Below, in pieces: positions 16,769-25,005 of a stretch of 60,992 bases of DNA. The notes below the pieces were generated by a model. It made no database searches and had not been told where the DNA came from. It saw nothing but the letters and a program-made list of their open reading frames with translations. The translations under genes and the position numbers were made by a program. Source of the DNA: JAMXLO01 sp036265005 (GTDB lineage: Bacteria > Pseudomonadota > Alphaproteobacteria > Acetobacterales > Acetobacteraceae); assembly GCA_036265005.1 (NCBI GenBank), contig DATAPW010000042.1, positions 1 through 60,992 of the forward strand. Reading direction: 5' to 3'. How positions within the stretch are numbered: the stretch's first letter is position 1; the number at the start of each line of letters is the position of its first letter.

Positions 16769-18173
16769 GGAAATCTGGCGCCTGGTCGATGCGAAGAAGA
16801 ACGACTTCGAGCAGCTCAGCGATCGTGTCTGGGGCATGCCGGAATTGTGCTACGGCGAGGTCCGCTCCTGTGCGGAGCACACTGCGATGCTCGAGCAGCA
16901 CGGCTTCCGCGTGACGCAGAACGTCGCGGGCATCCCCACCGCGGTGATGGGCGAAAGCGGCGAGGACGGTCCGGTGATCGCCATCCTCGGCGAGTACGAC
17001 GCATTGCCGGGTTTGAGCCAGGAAGCCGGCGTGGCGGAGCCGAAGCCACTGCCCGGCGAGGGCTACGGCCATGGCTGCGGCCACAACCTGCTGGGCTCTG
17101 CATCGATGCTGGCGGCGACCGCGGTGAAGGACTATCTCGCGGCGCACGGCATCAAGGGCCGCGTGCGCTATTACGGGTGCCCGGCGGAAGAAGGTGGCGC
17201 GGCGAAGGGCTTCATGGCCCGCGCCGGAGCGTTCAGTGATGTCGACGTGGCGATCTCCTGGCACCCGGCGGCATTCTCCGGGGTGAACGAGGCGGTGTCG
17301 CTGGCCAATACGCGCATCGACTTCACTTTCCATGGCCGCGCCTCGCACGCCGCCGCGGCACCGCAGTTGGGCCGCAGCGCACTCGATGCGGTCGAGCTGA
17401 TGAGTGTCGGCGTGAACTACATGCGCGAACACATGCCGTCCGATGCGCGCGTGCACTCCGCGATCCTGGATGCCGGCGGCATCGCGCCGAACGTGGTGCA
17501 GGCGCGCGCCAAGGTGCGCTATCTGATCCGCGCGCGCGAGTTGCCGGAGCTGACGCGGCTGATCGAGCGGGTGCGCAAGATCGCCGATGGCGCGGCGCTG
17601 ATGACCGAGACGCGGGTGGAGACGCAGGTGGTCAGCGCGGTGTCCAACCTGCTGGCCAACACGCCGCTGGAGCGCGCGATGCACGACAACCTGCAGCGCA
17701 TCGGGCCGCCGCCGTTCGACGACGCGGATCGTGCGGCGGCGGCGAAGTTCCAGGCGACGCTGACCGAGGAGGACATCGAGGCGGCGTATCGCCGCGTCGG
17801 CCTGCCGCTGCAGCAAGGTGTGGCGCTGTGCGACCAGATCGTGCCGCTGGACGCCAAGAGTGCGCCGATGATGGGCTCCACCGATGTGGGCGACGTGAGC
17901 TGGGTGGTGCCGACGGTGCAGGCGCGCGGTGCGACCTATGCCATCGGCACGCCTGGCCATTCCTGGCAGCTCACCGCGCAGGGCAAGCTGCCGGCGGCGC
18001 ACAAGGGCCTGGTGCACGTGGCAAAGGTGATGGCCGGCACGGCGATCGACGTGATCCAGGACGAGGTGCTGCTGGCGCGCGCCAAGGCCGACCACCAGGC
18101 GCGGGTGTCACGCACCCCCTATGTGTGTCCGCTGCCGGACGACCTGGAGCCGCCGATCAAGATGTCGGCGTAG
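16755..18173 (+). CDS. M20-family amidohydrolase (AbgB / aminoacylase-like)
   Basis: 472 residues. Metal-site motifs are clear: GEYDALPG, GYGHGCGHNLLG and CPAEEGGAAKGFM, with a dimerisation domain beginning FHGRASHAAAAPQLGRSALDAV. The C-terminal GTPGHSWQLTAQGK carries the last histidine. The overall pattern is that of AbgB (p-aminobenzoyl-glutamate hydrolase subunit) and related amidohydrolases. It should hydrolyse an N-acyl amino acid or small amide. It overlaps tag by 14 bases and has an AAGGAATCC site before the ATG. No AbgA partner is nearby. Confidence 0.9.
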   Translation: MQNTEEIWRLVDAKKNDFEQLSDRVWGMPELCYGEVRSCAEHTAMLEQHGFRVTQNVAGIPTAVMGESGEDGPVIAILGEYDALPGLSQEAGVAEPKPLPGEGYGHGCGHNLLGSASMLAATAVKDYLAAHGIKGRVRYYGCPAEEGGAAKGFMARAGAFSDVDVAISWHPAAFSGVNEAVSLANTRIDFTFHGRASHAAAAPQLGRSALDAVELMSVGVNYMREHMPSDARVHSAILDAGGIAPNVVQARAKVRYLIRARELPELTRLIERVRKIADGAALMTETRVETQVVSAVSNLLANTPLERAMHDNLQRIGPPPFDDADRAAAAKFQATLTEEDIEAAYRRVGLPLQQGVALCDQIVPLDAKSAPMMGSTDVGDVSWVVPTVQARGATYAIGTPGHSWQLTAQGKLPAAHKGLVHVAKVMAGTAIDVIQDEVLLARAKADHQARVSRTPYVCPLPDDLEPPIKMSA

Positions 18174-18181
18174 CGTTCAAA

Positions 18182-18280
18182 CTGTCATTGCGAGGAGGGC
18201 AGCGACGCGGCAATCCCCGGCCAGTGGTATGCTCCAACTGGCGGGGAATTGCCGCGTCGCTGCGCTCCCCGCAATGACAG
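18182..18280. repeat. REP-like palindrome of the GTCATTGCGAGG family between convergent genes
   Basis: Two arms of about 44 bases start and end with CTGTCATTGCG / CGCAATGACAG and contain GCAGCGACGCGGCAA. They differ at a few positions. It fills the gap between the convergent amidohydrolase and racemase genes and probably stops both transcripts. A degenerate relative is at 28450-28570. Confidence 0.85.
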
Positions 18281-18282
18281 CG

Positions 18283-19089
18283 TTACACAGCGCCGGGATA
18301 GACCTGCGCGCCGTACGATTGGCGGATGTCGCGCAGCAGTTCTCCCGACGGCGGCGCGTACATCATCGCCTTGCTGGTGAAGTGGCCAGTCAATTGCTTC
18401 ATCTGAACTGCAAGTTCCGCGACCTTCAGCAATCCGATCACGCCGTTGACGATGGGCGCCTGGTCCACCGCGTGCACGCCCGATCGAGCCAGAATTGCCA
18501 TGACGATGCCGCCGGCAGGAATGATCACCTCCGCTCCGCGTGCGATGCCTCGCCGCGCTGCTGACTCGAACTGGTCGATCACCGTCCGGCACACCTGCGG
18601 ATCCTCGAACGCGCGGTCGAGGACATTGCCGCGCTCCACCTGCATATGCTCGATCGACACCAGCCGACTGCTCAGGCCGGCGCCGGCAATGTTCTCGGTG
18701 ACCTTGCGGACGAACTTCGGATTGACGTTCACCACCGAGAACCCGGCGCCCATCATACACGCCAGGTGGATCGACGCCTCGCATAACCCGAGCACCGGGA
18801 TGTTGAGCACCTCGCGCAGCGCGTGCAGTCCGGGCTCGAAGATATTGCCAATCAGGAAGCCGTCGTAGCCATCCTGTTCCGCACGCAGGCCGTTCTCCAG
18901 GATCTCCTGCGTGTCGAGCACCTCCAGGTAGCGATACTGATCGGCGATCGCCTTGCCTTCGCCCAGGCCATGCACTGTCACTGTCGTTCCGGGAGCCGCG
19001 GACTGCTCCAGCGTCTGGCGCAAGGTCTGCGCGTACAGCCCGGTGCTGGAACGGCGCGCCACACCCATGCTCTGATAGAACAGCTTCAT
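18283..19089 (-). CDS. Aspartate/glutamate/hydantoin racemase family protein
   Basis: 268 residues. The fold is indicated by YRYLEVLDTQEILENGLRAEQDGYDGFLIGN, then IPVLGLCEASIHLACMMG, then EVIIPAGGIVMAIL. The first catalytic cysteine (GLCEAS) is present. The second, usually in a GCAG-type motif, is replaced by PAGG. A two-base racemase needs both, so this may be a one-base enzyme such as a decarboxylase, isomerase or hydrolase-type relative. Its start overlaps the stop of the upstream hydrolase by four bases (ATGA), so it is the last gene of a three-gene operon. Confidence 0.8.
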   Translation of the reverse strand: MKLFYQSMGVARRSSTGLYAQTLRQTLEQSAAPGTTVTVHGLGEGKAIADQYRYLEVLDTQEILENGLRAEQDGYDGFLIGNIFEPGLHALREVLNIPVLGLCEASIHLACMMGAGFSVVNVNPKFVRKVTENIAGAGLSSRLVSIEHMQVERGNVLDRAFEDPQVCRTVIDQFESAARRGIARGAEVIIPAGGIVMAILARSGVHAVDQAPIVNGVIGLLKVAELAVQMKQLTGHFTSKAMMYAPPSGELLRDIRQSYGAQVYPGAV

Positions 19090-19880
19090 CCTTTCGGCGC
19101 CACGTCCAGCCTTACGACGATTCCCTCCAGTTCCGGCTTCGGAGGCGGATAGCGGCGCATCACCTCAGGGTCGTGGCCAGGGACGATGTGCTGCGGCGTC
19201 GGTGCATGTGCGCGCAGCGTGTCGTAGGCATCGAGCATCTCGCCGACATGGAACGCTGTGGTGAACGGCCGGCCGGTTTCCATGTTCTCGTAAAAATGCG
19301 TCACGTCGGACGCGAGCACGACGATGCCACGCCGCGTGTTGACCTTGACGAACTGCAGCCCGGCCGAGTGTCCGCCGGTCGGCACCACGGATATCCCCGG
19401 CACGATCTCGCCCGGCCCGGTGCGATACACCACGCGACCGTCGAAATTCAGCCGCACCACCCCGCACACATCGTCCGGCTCGAAGCTCCTGGCCAACTGC
19501 CGGTGCTTCATGTAGTGGCCGACGGCGTAGTGGATCTCCGGCTCCTGCAAATGGAACTGCGCCACCGGGAACTTGTGGAAATTGCCGACATGGTCGTAGT
19601 GCATGTGGGTCAGGATCACGTCCTTGACGTCGGCCGGATCGACACCCAGCAGCGCCAGCGAATCGATCGGGTCTCGCATCAGCGTACGGCCGCGCTTACC
19701 GCCGCTTTCCGCGGTAAAGCCGATGTCGATCACGACCGTCCGGTCGGCGTGCTTCGCCACCCAGACGAAGTAGTCCATCGGCATCGGCCCGTCATGCGGA
19801 TCGCCGCCGATGAAATGTTCGGCGCGCCGCGCCGCGCGCGTGGCATAACGTAGGGCGAAGACCTCGTATTCCGGTCGCAT
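19086..19880 (-). CDS. Metallo-beta-lactamase-fold hydrolase (lactonase-like)
   Basis: 264 residues. The zinc motif THMHYDHVGN (H92-x-H94-x-D96-H97) is intact. Further ligands are expected in PTGGHSAG, in LASDVTHFYENM and in the C-terminal PGHDPEVM. Lack of a signal peptide and the AttM/AiiA-like spacing suggest a cytoplasmic lactonase or ester hydrolase. It lies between a luciferase-like monooxygenase (one-base overlap of stop and start) and the racemase-like gene (four-base overlap). A ring-opening step after oxidation would fit, though the substrate is unknown. Confidence 0.86.
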   Translation of the reverse strand: MRPEYEVFALRYATRAARRAEHFIGGDPHDGPMPMDYFVWVAKHADRTVVIDIGFTAESGGKRGRTLMRDPIDSLALLGVDPADVKDVILTHMHYDHVGNFHKFPVAQFHLQEPEIHYAVGHYMKHRQLARSFEPDDVCGVVRLNFDGRVVYRTGPGEIVPGISVVPTGGHSAGLQFVKVNTRRGIVVLASDVTHFYENMETGRPFTTAFHVGEMLDAYDTLRAHAPTPQHIVPGHDPEVMRRYPPPKPELEGIVVRLDVAPKG

Positions 19881-20911
19881 CAGGCATCCTCACGGGCTGG
19901 CGTGATCGCCGGCTTCACATGGTTGGCGAACAGGCGCACCGACTGCGCCGCCTCGTCGCAGGTGATGTCGCCAAATGCGAAGCGGCACAGCAGGTAATTC
20001 AGCCCTCCTTCGTCGATCGAGGCCTGCAGGAATTCGCGCACCGCTTCGGCGGTTCCGGCGACCGCCCTGCCCTGCGCTTCGGCCTCCTCGAACTGTTCGG
20101 GAAACAGTGCATTGGGATTGGGCAACTGCATGTCGTGCTTGCGCCATAGCAGTAGAAAACTGTCGCGCCATTTCTGGTAGCCGCGCCTGGCAATCTCCAG
20201 TGCCTCCCTGCGGGTTTCGGCAATCACGATGTGCCGGCTGACGCCCATCAGCGGCAGCGTTTCGGCCGACTCGCCCAACGCGGCCCACTCGGCACGATAG
20301 CGGTCGGTGATCGTACGCATCCCCTTGCCGCCGAGATTGGCCACCACGTTCACCCGATGCTGCGCCGCCCAGGGCACCGCATCCGGACGCCCGATGCCGT
20401 ACCACAGCGGCGGATGCGGCCGCTGAAACGGTTGCAGCTCCATCGGCACCTTGTCGTATCGATAGAACTTGCCCTCGAAGCTCAGCTCCGCGCTGGTCAT
20501 CCCGCGAAGGATCACCTCGAGTGCCTCGGCGTACATCGCCGGCGCCGTCTCCGGATCGATCCCGTAGTAGCGCAGCTCGATCGGCGAAATGCCGCGGCCG
20601 ACGCCAAGAAGCATGCGGCCGCCGCTCATCTGGTCGAGCATGCAGATCTCTTCCAGCAGCTTCAGCGGATGATACAGCGGCAGCAGATACACCAGCGGGC
20701 CGAATCGCAGTCGCTTTGTGTGCTGCGCGACGGCGGCCAGCCATACGCCAGGCGATGGCGCCACGCCGAGTGGCGTCGCGTGATGTTCTGCCACGTGGTA
20801 GCCGTAGAAACCGGCGCGGTCGTATTCCTCGACCAGCCGGAGCCGGTCGGCGTAGAACCGGTCAAGCGTGGTCTGCCCGCGATCCATGTGATCGAACACG
20901 CCAAACTGCAT
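19880..20911 (-). CDS. LLM-class flavin-dependent monooxygenase
   Basis: 343 residues from the ATG at 20911, which has GGGAGATCGG upstream. It is a bacterial-luciferase-like TIM barrel: MQFGVFDHMDRG, YHVAEHHATPLGVAPSPGVWLAA, RFGPLVYLLPLYHPLKLLEE, LDQMSGGRMLLGVGRGISP and HPPLWYGIGRPDAVPWAAQ. These positions normally hold FMN. It should oxidise an organic substrate with O2 and reduced flavin. First gene of the LLM / metallo-hydrolase / racemase operon and divergent from an AhpD-like gene 144 bases away. No flavin reductase gene is adjacent. Confidence 0.9.
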   Translation of the reverse strand: MQFGVFDHMDRGQTTLDRFYADRLRLVEEYDRAGFYGYHVAEHHATPLGVAPSPGVWLAAVAQHTKRLRFGPLVYLLPLYHPLKLLEEICMLDQMSGGRMLLGVGRGISPIELRYYGIDPETAPAMYAEALEVILRGMTSAELSFEGKFYRYDKVPMELQPFQRPHPPLWYGIGRPDAVPWAAQHRVNVVANLGGKGMRTITDRYRAEWAALGESAETLPLMGVSRHIVIAETRREALEIARRGYQKWRDSFLLLWRKHDMQLPNPNALFPEQFEEAEAQGRAVAGTAEAVREFLQASIDEGGLNYLLCRFAFGDITCDEAAQSVRLFANHVKPAITPAREDA

Positions 20912-21055
20912 CGGACCGATCTCCCTTTCGACTAACCGTGCCGCATCACTATGGTCCGGTCGAGTCCCGGGCGTTTGGTCTGGCAGGCGCGCAGGTCGGT
21001 CACCATCATGCCGGTCGATCCCAATGGTAGATCCCATCAGCATGGAGGGCGAAAC

Positions 21056-21508
21056 ATGCAGCCCCGCATCGATACTGCGCGCGTCAGGCCGGACGCCCAC
21101 AAGGCGATGACCGCACTGCAATCCTACGTGGATGGATCCAGCGTGGAACAATCCGTGCGCCTCCTGCTGGCAATCCGCGCCTCACAGATCAATGGCTGTG
21201 CATTCTGCCTGCATATGCACATGCGTGATGCGCGCAAGGCCGGCGAAACGCAGGAACGGCTGGAGGTGGTGTCCGCCTGGCGCGAGGCGCCGTTGTTCAC
21301 CGACCGCGAGCGTGCGGCATTGGCGTGGGCCGAGGCGGTCACGCTGGTTGCCGACAGCCACGTGCCGGACGAAGTTTACGAGGCGGCACGGGCGGAATTC
21401 ACCGAGCAGGAACTGGTCGACCTCACGATGGCCGCGGTGGCGATCAACGGTTGGAACCGGCTGATGGTCGCGTTCCGCATCCCGCCCGCTGTCGCGCGAA
21501 ACGACTGA
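21056..21508 (+). CDS. Carboxymuconolactone decarboxylase / AhpD-family protein
   Basis: 150 residues from the ATG at 21056, with GGAGGGCGAAAC before it. The redox and proton-relay motif is complete: Cys48-A-F-Cys51 followed by His55 (CAFCLHMH). EQSVRLLLAIRASQINGC and a second half ending VAINGWNRLMVAFR are typical of the alkylhydroperoxidase AhpD core. It may reduce peroxides or act on a small substrate. It is divergent from the flavin monooxygenase operon, so peroxide made by uncoupled flavin turnover is a plausible target; that link is inference. Confidence 0.88.
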   Translation: MQPRIDTARVRPDAHKAMTALQSYVDGSSVEQSVRLLLAIRASQINGCAFCLHMHMRDARKAGETQERLEVVSAWREAPLFTDRERAALAWAEAVTLVADSHVPDEVYEAARAEFTEQELVDLTMAAVAINGWNRLMVAFRIPPAVARND

Positions 21509-21780
21509 CGGCTGGTTGGCGGCAAAGCGCAGCGCGTTGCAGCCACCATCGTACGAGCGTCCGGATCGCGGGTACTCGTTCCGCGGCACAGGAGTATTGG
21601 CAGGTTGCGGGCGCGTTATTCCTGGCAGTCGAAGTCACAATCGCCCCGGTCTTGGTGAGGACGCTCAGCTTGCTGACCGCACGACCGCTATGGGTGCGAA
21701 CGCGGCCATCCGCCGCTGGGGACGGCCTGGGACACAAAGGCCGGCTCGCCCCACAACCTGTCAAAATCTCTGTGCCGAGG

Positions 21781-22494
21781 TTAATGCCGCTGCTCGGAGG
21801 CCATCTGCTGCAAACCGACGGCGTTGCGGACCTCGATCCGGCCGCGTTCGATCGCGATGGTGCCGTCGCGGCGGAGATGCGCCAGGATGCGGCACACCGT
21901 CTCGATGGTCAGCCCGAGGTGGTCGGCCACGTCGCTGCGGCTCATCGGCAGGTCCAGCACACCGACGGTCGCCTGCGGCAGCCGTTCCGCCATCTCCAGC
22001 AGGAACGTGGCGATCCGCTCGGACGCGGTCTTGCGGCCCAGCAGCAGCAGCCGCGTATGGGCGTTGCGCAGGCTCACCGAGGTCAGGTCGCGCAACCGCC
22101 GCGCCAGGCCGACATTGGTTTCCGCCAGTGCATCCACCATCCGCCGCGGATAGCGCCGCAGCACGGCGTCGGACACCGCCTCGGCGGCAAAATCATGGGT
22201 ATCCAGCGCATCGAAGCCGAACACGTCGCCCGCCATGAGGAATTCGCCGACCTGGCGGCGCCCATCCTCCATCAGCCTGACCACGCGCACGCAGCCGCTG
22301 ATGACCCGATAGCAGGACGTCGCCGCGGCGCCCTGGCCGTGGATTTCGTGCTCGTGCTGGACTGCGACGGTGGTGCCGAACTGGTCCAGCAGGTCGAGGG
22401 CATCGCGCGAAGCGGGCCGCCCGAACACCTGGATCGCCCCCTGCCGGAGGTTATTGCCGGAGTGCCGTTCGGTCGCCTGCATCGTGCCTTGCAT
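21781..22494 (-). CDS. fixK: FixK-type transcription regulator (CRP/FNR family without Fe-S cysteines)
   Basis: 237 residues from the ATG at 22494, which has GGAGGGTGAC just upstream. An N-terminal cyclic-nucleotide-type beta barrel (about 40-120) is followed by a long dimer helix and a C-terminal helix-turn-helix (184-211, MSRSDVADHLGL then TIETVCRILAHL). The N-terminal cysteine cluster of FNR is absent, which marks FixK. Recognition-helix Glu198 and Arg202 should read TTGA half-sites, and Cys201 takes the FNR Ser position. It is divergent from fixJ with about 145 bases between starts. TTGA-N6-TCAA boxes lie downstream in the same cluster. Confidence 0.9.
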   Translation of the reverse strand: MQGTMQATERHSGNNLRQGAIQVFGRPASRDALDLLDQFGTTVAVQHEHEIHGQGAAATSCYRVISGCVRVVRLMEDGRRQVGEFLMAGDVFGFDALDTHDFAAEAVSDAVLRRYPRRMVDALAETNVGLARRLRDLTSVSLRNAHTRLLLLGRKTASERIATFLLEMAERLPQATVGVLDLPMSRSDVADHLGLTIETVCRILAHLRRDGTIAIERGRIEVRNAVGLQQMASEQRH

Positions 22495-22513
22495 GTCACC
22501 CTCCGCAGCCAGG

Positions 22514-22531
22514 TTCAGCGCTTCTGCTGAA
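22514..22531. promoter_or_regulatory. Inverted repeat TTCAGC-N6-GCTGAA in the fixK leader
   Basis: Perfect six-base arms, 20 to 37 bases before the fixK start codon. It could be an operator for fixK, for example for FixJ, or a leader hairpin. No FNR-type box is seen in this fixK-fixJ gap. The role is a guess. Confidence 0.35.
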
Positions 22532-22639
22532 GCCGGTGTATCGGGCGGCCGCTGCGCCGGTAATTCGGAAACGGACGTACGGGATGCTACGTATCCGGCC
22601 GCGTAGTAGTCTTCGATGATTCGCTGGCGGAGAGGCCGG

Positions 22640-23269
22640 ATGGCAGAGGCACCAGTGGTGCACGTGGTCGATGACGACGAGGCGGTGCGCGATTCGGTGG
22701 GCCTGCTGCTGGAATCGGCCGGTTTTCCGGTGCGCACCTATGAATCGGCGACGGCGTTCCTGAAATCGGTGTCCGGCGAATCCATCGGCTGCGTTCTGAC
22801 CGATGTGCGGATGCCCGAACTGGACGGCCTGGAACTGCAGCGGCGACTGGCCGGGATCGGTGTGACGCTGCCGGTGATCGTCATGACCGGGCATGGCGAC
22901 GTGCCGATCGCCGTGGAGGCGCTGAAGGCCGGCGCGGCGGATTTCCTGGAAAAGCCGTTCGACGATGCGCAGTTGCTGGCCGCGGTTTCCAGCGCGCTCG
23001 CCAGTGGCCAGCGGGCGCGTGACGAGGCCGCCGTCGTGGCGGCAATCGCCATACGCCTGGCCAGCCTGACGCCACGCGAGCGCGAAGTGCTGGACCGGCT
23101 GGTGCTCGGCCAGCCGAACAAGACGATTGCCTACGACCTTGGCTCCAGCCCGCGTACCGTCGAGGTGCACCGCGCGCGGGTCATGGAAAAGATGGGCGCG
23201 CGCAGCCTGGCGGAACTGGTGCGGATGGTGATCGCGGCCGAGGTGACCGCCGCGCCGGGCAAAACGTGA
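22640..23269 (+). CDS. fixJ: FixJ-type response regulator
   Basis: 209 residues from the ATG at 22640, with GGAGAGG upstream. The receiver domain has acidic pocket residues in VVDDDEAVRD, phospho-acceptor Asp55 in LTDVRMPELDGL, and Lys106 in FLEKPF. A LuxR/FixJ helix-turn-helix follows (about 145-200, LTPREREVLDRLVLGQPNKTIAYDLGSSPRTVEVHRARVM in pieces). In rhizobia FixL phosphorylates FixJ under low oxygen, and FixJ then turns on fixK. Here it is divergent from fixK and upstream of a single-receiver gene and fixL. Confidence 0.93.
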   Translation: MAEAPVVHVVDDDEAVRDSVGLLLESAGFPVRTYESATAFLKSVSGESIGCVLTDVRMPELDGLELQRRLAGIGVTLPVIVMTGHGDVPIAVEALKAGAADFLEKPFDDAQLLAAVSSALASGQRARDEAAVVAAIAIRLASLTPREREVLDRLVLGQPNKTIAYDLGSSPRTVEVHRARVMEKMGARSLAELVRMVIAAEVTAAPGKT

Positions 23270-23274
23270 CGCGG

Positions 23275-23288
23275 TTGACCTAGGTCAA
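23275..23288. promoter_or_regulatory. FNR/FixK box TTGACCTAGGTCAA
   Basis: A perfect 14-base palindrome of the TTGA-N6-TCAA type, starting 6 bases after the fixJ stop codon and ending 81 bases before the start of the single-receiver gene. This is the right distance for an activator site. It would place the receiver gene, and perhaps fixL, under FixK control. Confidence 0.8.
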
Positions 23289-23369
23289 GGCAATTCGTTT
23301 GCGACCGTCGCAGATTGCGCCCAGCCGGACCCAGAGGCCCTGGCCTGCCGGGACGATGGAGCAAGCGAG

Positions 23370-23741
23370 ATGCAGAACGGGTCCCACCGGCACGTCGCGG
23401 TGGTCGATGACGATGATGCGGTGCGCGATTCGCTGCAATTCCTGCTGGAGACTGCCGGCTTCGTCGTCGTCGCCTTCCATTCGGCCGCCCAGTTCCTGAC
23501 CGAGGCGTGTCCTGGCCAGTTGGCGTGCCTGGTGGTGGACCAGCACATGCCGGAACAGACCGGCCTGCAACTGGTCAGCCGCCTGCGCAGCCAGGGAGCG
23601 ACACTGCCGATCGCCCTGATCACAGGTTCGCCCTCGCCCGACCTCATCCGGCTGGCGCGTCAGCTTGGCGTCGCGCAGATCCTGGAAAAGCCGCTGGACG
23701 ATGATGTCCTGCTGGCGTTCATCGAGCATGCCTATCACTGA
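23370..23741 (+). CDS. Single-domain response regulator (receiver only)
   Basis: 123 residues: a complete FixJ-like receiver and nothing else. Acidic residues in VVDDDDAVRD, phospho-acceptor Asp57 in LVVDQHMP, and Lys107 in ILEKPL are all present, so it should accept phosphate. It has no output domain. The ATG at 23370 follows GGAG. A FixK box lies 81 bases upstream, and fixL follows 62 bases downstream. It could drain phosphate from FixL or act as an anti-activator, like the receiver proteins that give feedback in some rhizobial Fix systems. Confidence 0.9.
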   Translation: MQNGSHRHVAVVDDDDAVRDSLQFLLETAGFVVVAFHSAAQFLTEACPGQLACLVVDQHMPEQTGLQLVSRLRSQGATLPIALITGSPSPDLIRLARQLGVAQILEKPLDDDVLLAFIEHAYH

Positions 23742-23803
23742 TCGCGCCGTTTCGTGCCTGAAACACTTGCCCTGCACGATGGCTGTCTGTTTTATGCCGC
23801 GCC

Positions 23804-24934
23804 ATGGACCCGACCGACCCCGCGCCCAAACCGGATGCCCTCGCCAACGAATCGGCCCTGCTGCGCTCGATCCTGGAGACCGTCCCGGACGCGATGATCG
23901 TCATCGACCACCGCGGCATCATTCAATCATTCAGCAGTGCCGCGGAACGGCTGTTCGGCTACCTCCCGGCGGAAGTCTGCGGCCACAACGTCAAACTGCT
24001 GATGCCGTCGCCCTATCGCGAACAGCATGACGGCTACCTGACGCGCTATCTGACAACGGGCGAGCGACGCATCATCGGAATCGGCCGGGTTGTGGTCGGC
24101 CGACGCAAGGACGGCAGCACGTTCCCGATGGAGCTGTCGGTCGGTGAAGTGAACCAGGACGGCCGCAAGCTGTTCACCGGGTTCGTCCGCGACCTGACCG
24201 AACGGCAGCAGACCGATCGGCGGCTGCAGGAGTTGCAGGACGGGCTGCTGCACGTCTCGCGCCTGCGATCGATGGGCCAGATGGCAGCTGCGCTGGCGCA
24301 CGAGCTGAACCAGCCACTGACCGCCACCGCCAACTACGTCCGTGCGGCGCTGCGGCTGATCGACCAGGCGGAACCCAACCTGCCGCGGGCGCGCCAGGCG
24401 ATGAACCTGGCGGCGGAGCAGACGCTGCGCAGCGGCGAGATCATCCGTCGCCTGCGGACGTTCGTGGCACGCGGCGAGGTGGCCAGGCGGCCGGAAAGTG
24501 TCGCCAAACTGATCGAGGAGGCCAGCGCGCTCGCCCTCGTCGGCGCCAAGGACCACGGCATCAAGGTATTGATCAGCATCGATCCGGATTTGCCGAATGC
24601 TGTGGTGGACCGGGTGCAGATCCAGCAGGTGCTGCTGAACCTGATCCGCAATGCGATGGAGGCAATGGAGGGGTGCGAGGTCCGCGAACTCTCCGTGGGG
24701 TCCATCGTGGAGGACGGCGCCGTGCTGGTCAGCGTCGCCGATACCGGCGGCGGCATCGCGCCGGAGATCGAGGCCAGGCTGTTCCAGCCGTTCGTCACCA
24801 CGAAATCCGCCGGCATGGGGATCGGCCTGTCGGTCTGCCGCACCATCGTGGAAGCCCATGGCGGGCGGATCTGGGTCGAACGGAATGCCGCCGGCGGCAG
24901 TGCGTTCCGCTTCACCTTGCCGACCGGCGCCTGA
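23804..24934 (+). CDS. fixL: Oxygen-sensor histidine kinase FixL (haem PAS, soluble)
   Basis: 376 residues. PAS domain (about 16-135) with the FixL haem signature: His75 in YREQHDGYL is the expected proximal haem ligand, and Arg95 in RIIGIGR matches the arginine that responds to bound oxygen. Then a coiled linker, an H-box AHELNQPLTATANY with phospho-acceptor His166, N-box NLIRNAMEAM, and G-boxes VADTGGGIAPE and GMGIGLSVCRTIVEAHGG. No membrane segments, unlike the Sinorhizobium protein. Low oxygen should activate it to phosphorylate FixJ and the stand-alone receiver. The usual fixLJ order is reversed and interrupted here. Confidence 0.94.
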   Translation: MDPTDPAPKPDALANESALLRSILETVPDAMIVIDHRGIIQSFSSAAERLFGYLPAEVCGHNVKLLMPSPYREQHDGYLTRYLTTGERRIIGIGRVVVGRRKDGSTFPMELSVGEVNQDGRKLFTGFVRDLTERQQTDRRLQELQDGLLHVSRLRSMGQMAAALAHELNQPLTATANYVRAALRLIDQAEPNLPRARQAMNLAAEQTLRSGEIIRRLRTFVARGEVARRPESVAKLIEEASALALVGAKDHGIKVLISIDPDLPNAVVDRVQIQQVLLNLIRNAMEAMEGCEVRELSVGSIVEDGAVLVSVADTGGGIAPEIEARLFQPFVTTKSAGMGIGLSVCRTIVEAHGGRIWVERNAAGGSAFRFTLPTGA

Positions 24935-24939
24935 GCCGA

Positions 24940-24953
24940 TTGACGCAGATCAA
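24940..24953. promoter_or_regulatory. FNR/FixK box TTGACGCAGATCAA
   Basis: Matches TTGA-N6-TCAA with both half-sites intact. It begins 6 bases after the fixL stop codon and ends about 52 bases before the GTG of a 53-residue protein. A low-oxygen promoter for the small downstream genes is the simplest reading. Confidence 0.78.
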
Positions 24954-25005
24954 TGCGTCTCGCGCATTAGCGAACTACAGTCGGCGCCAGAGATGGAGGC
25001 GGTCG

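Noticed and set aside
16734..18095. 453-codon reverse-strand frame across the amidohydrolase gene
   Set aside because: It is antisense to a clear M20 hydrolase and its protein is His/Arg-rich low complexity with no motif.
21509..21780. 272-base gap between the AhpD-like gene and fixK as a possible small gene
   Set aside because: Short frames show no ribosome site with a protein-like sequence; I see nothing beyond convergent 3' ends.
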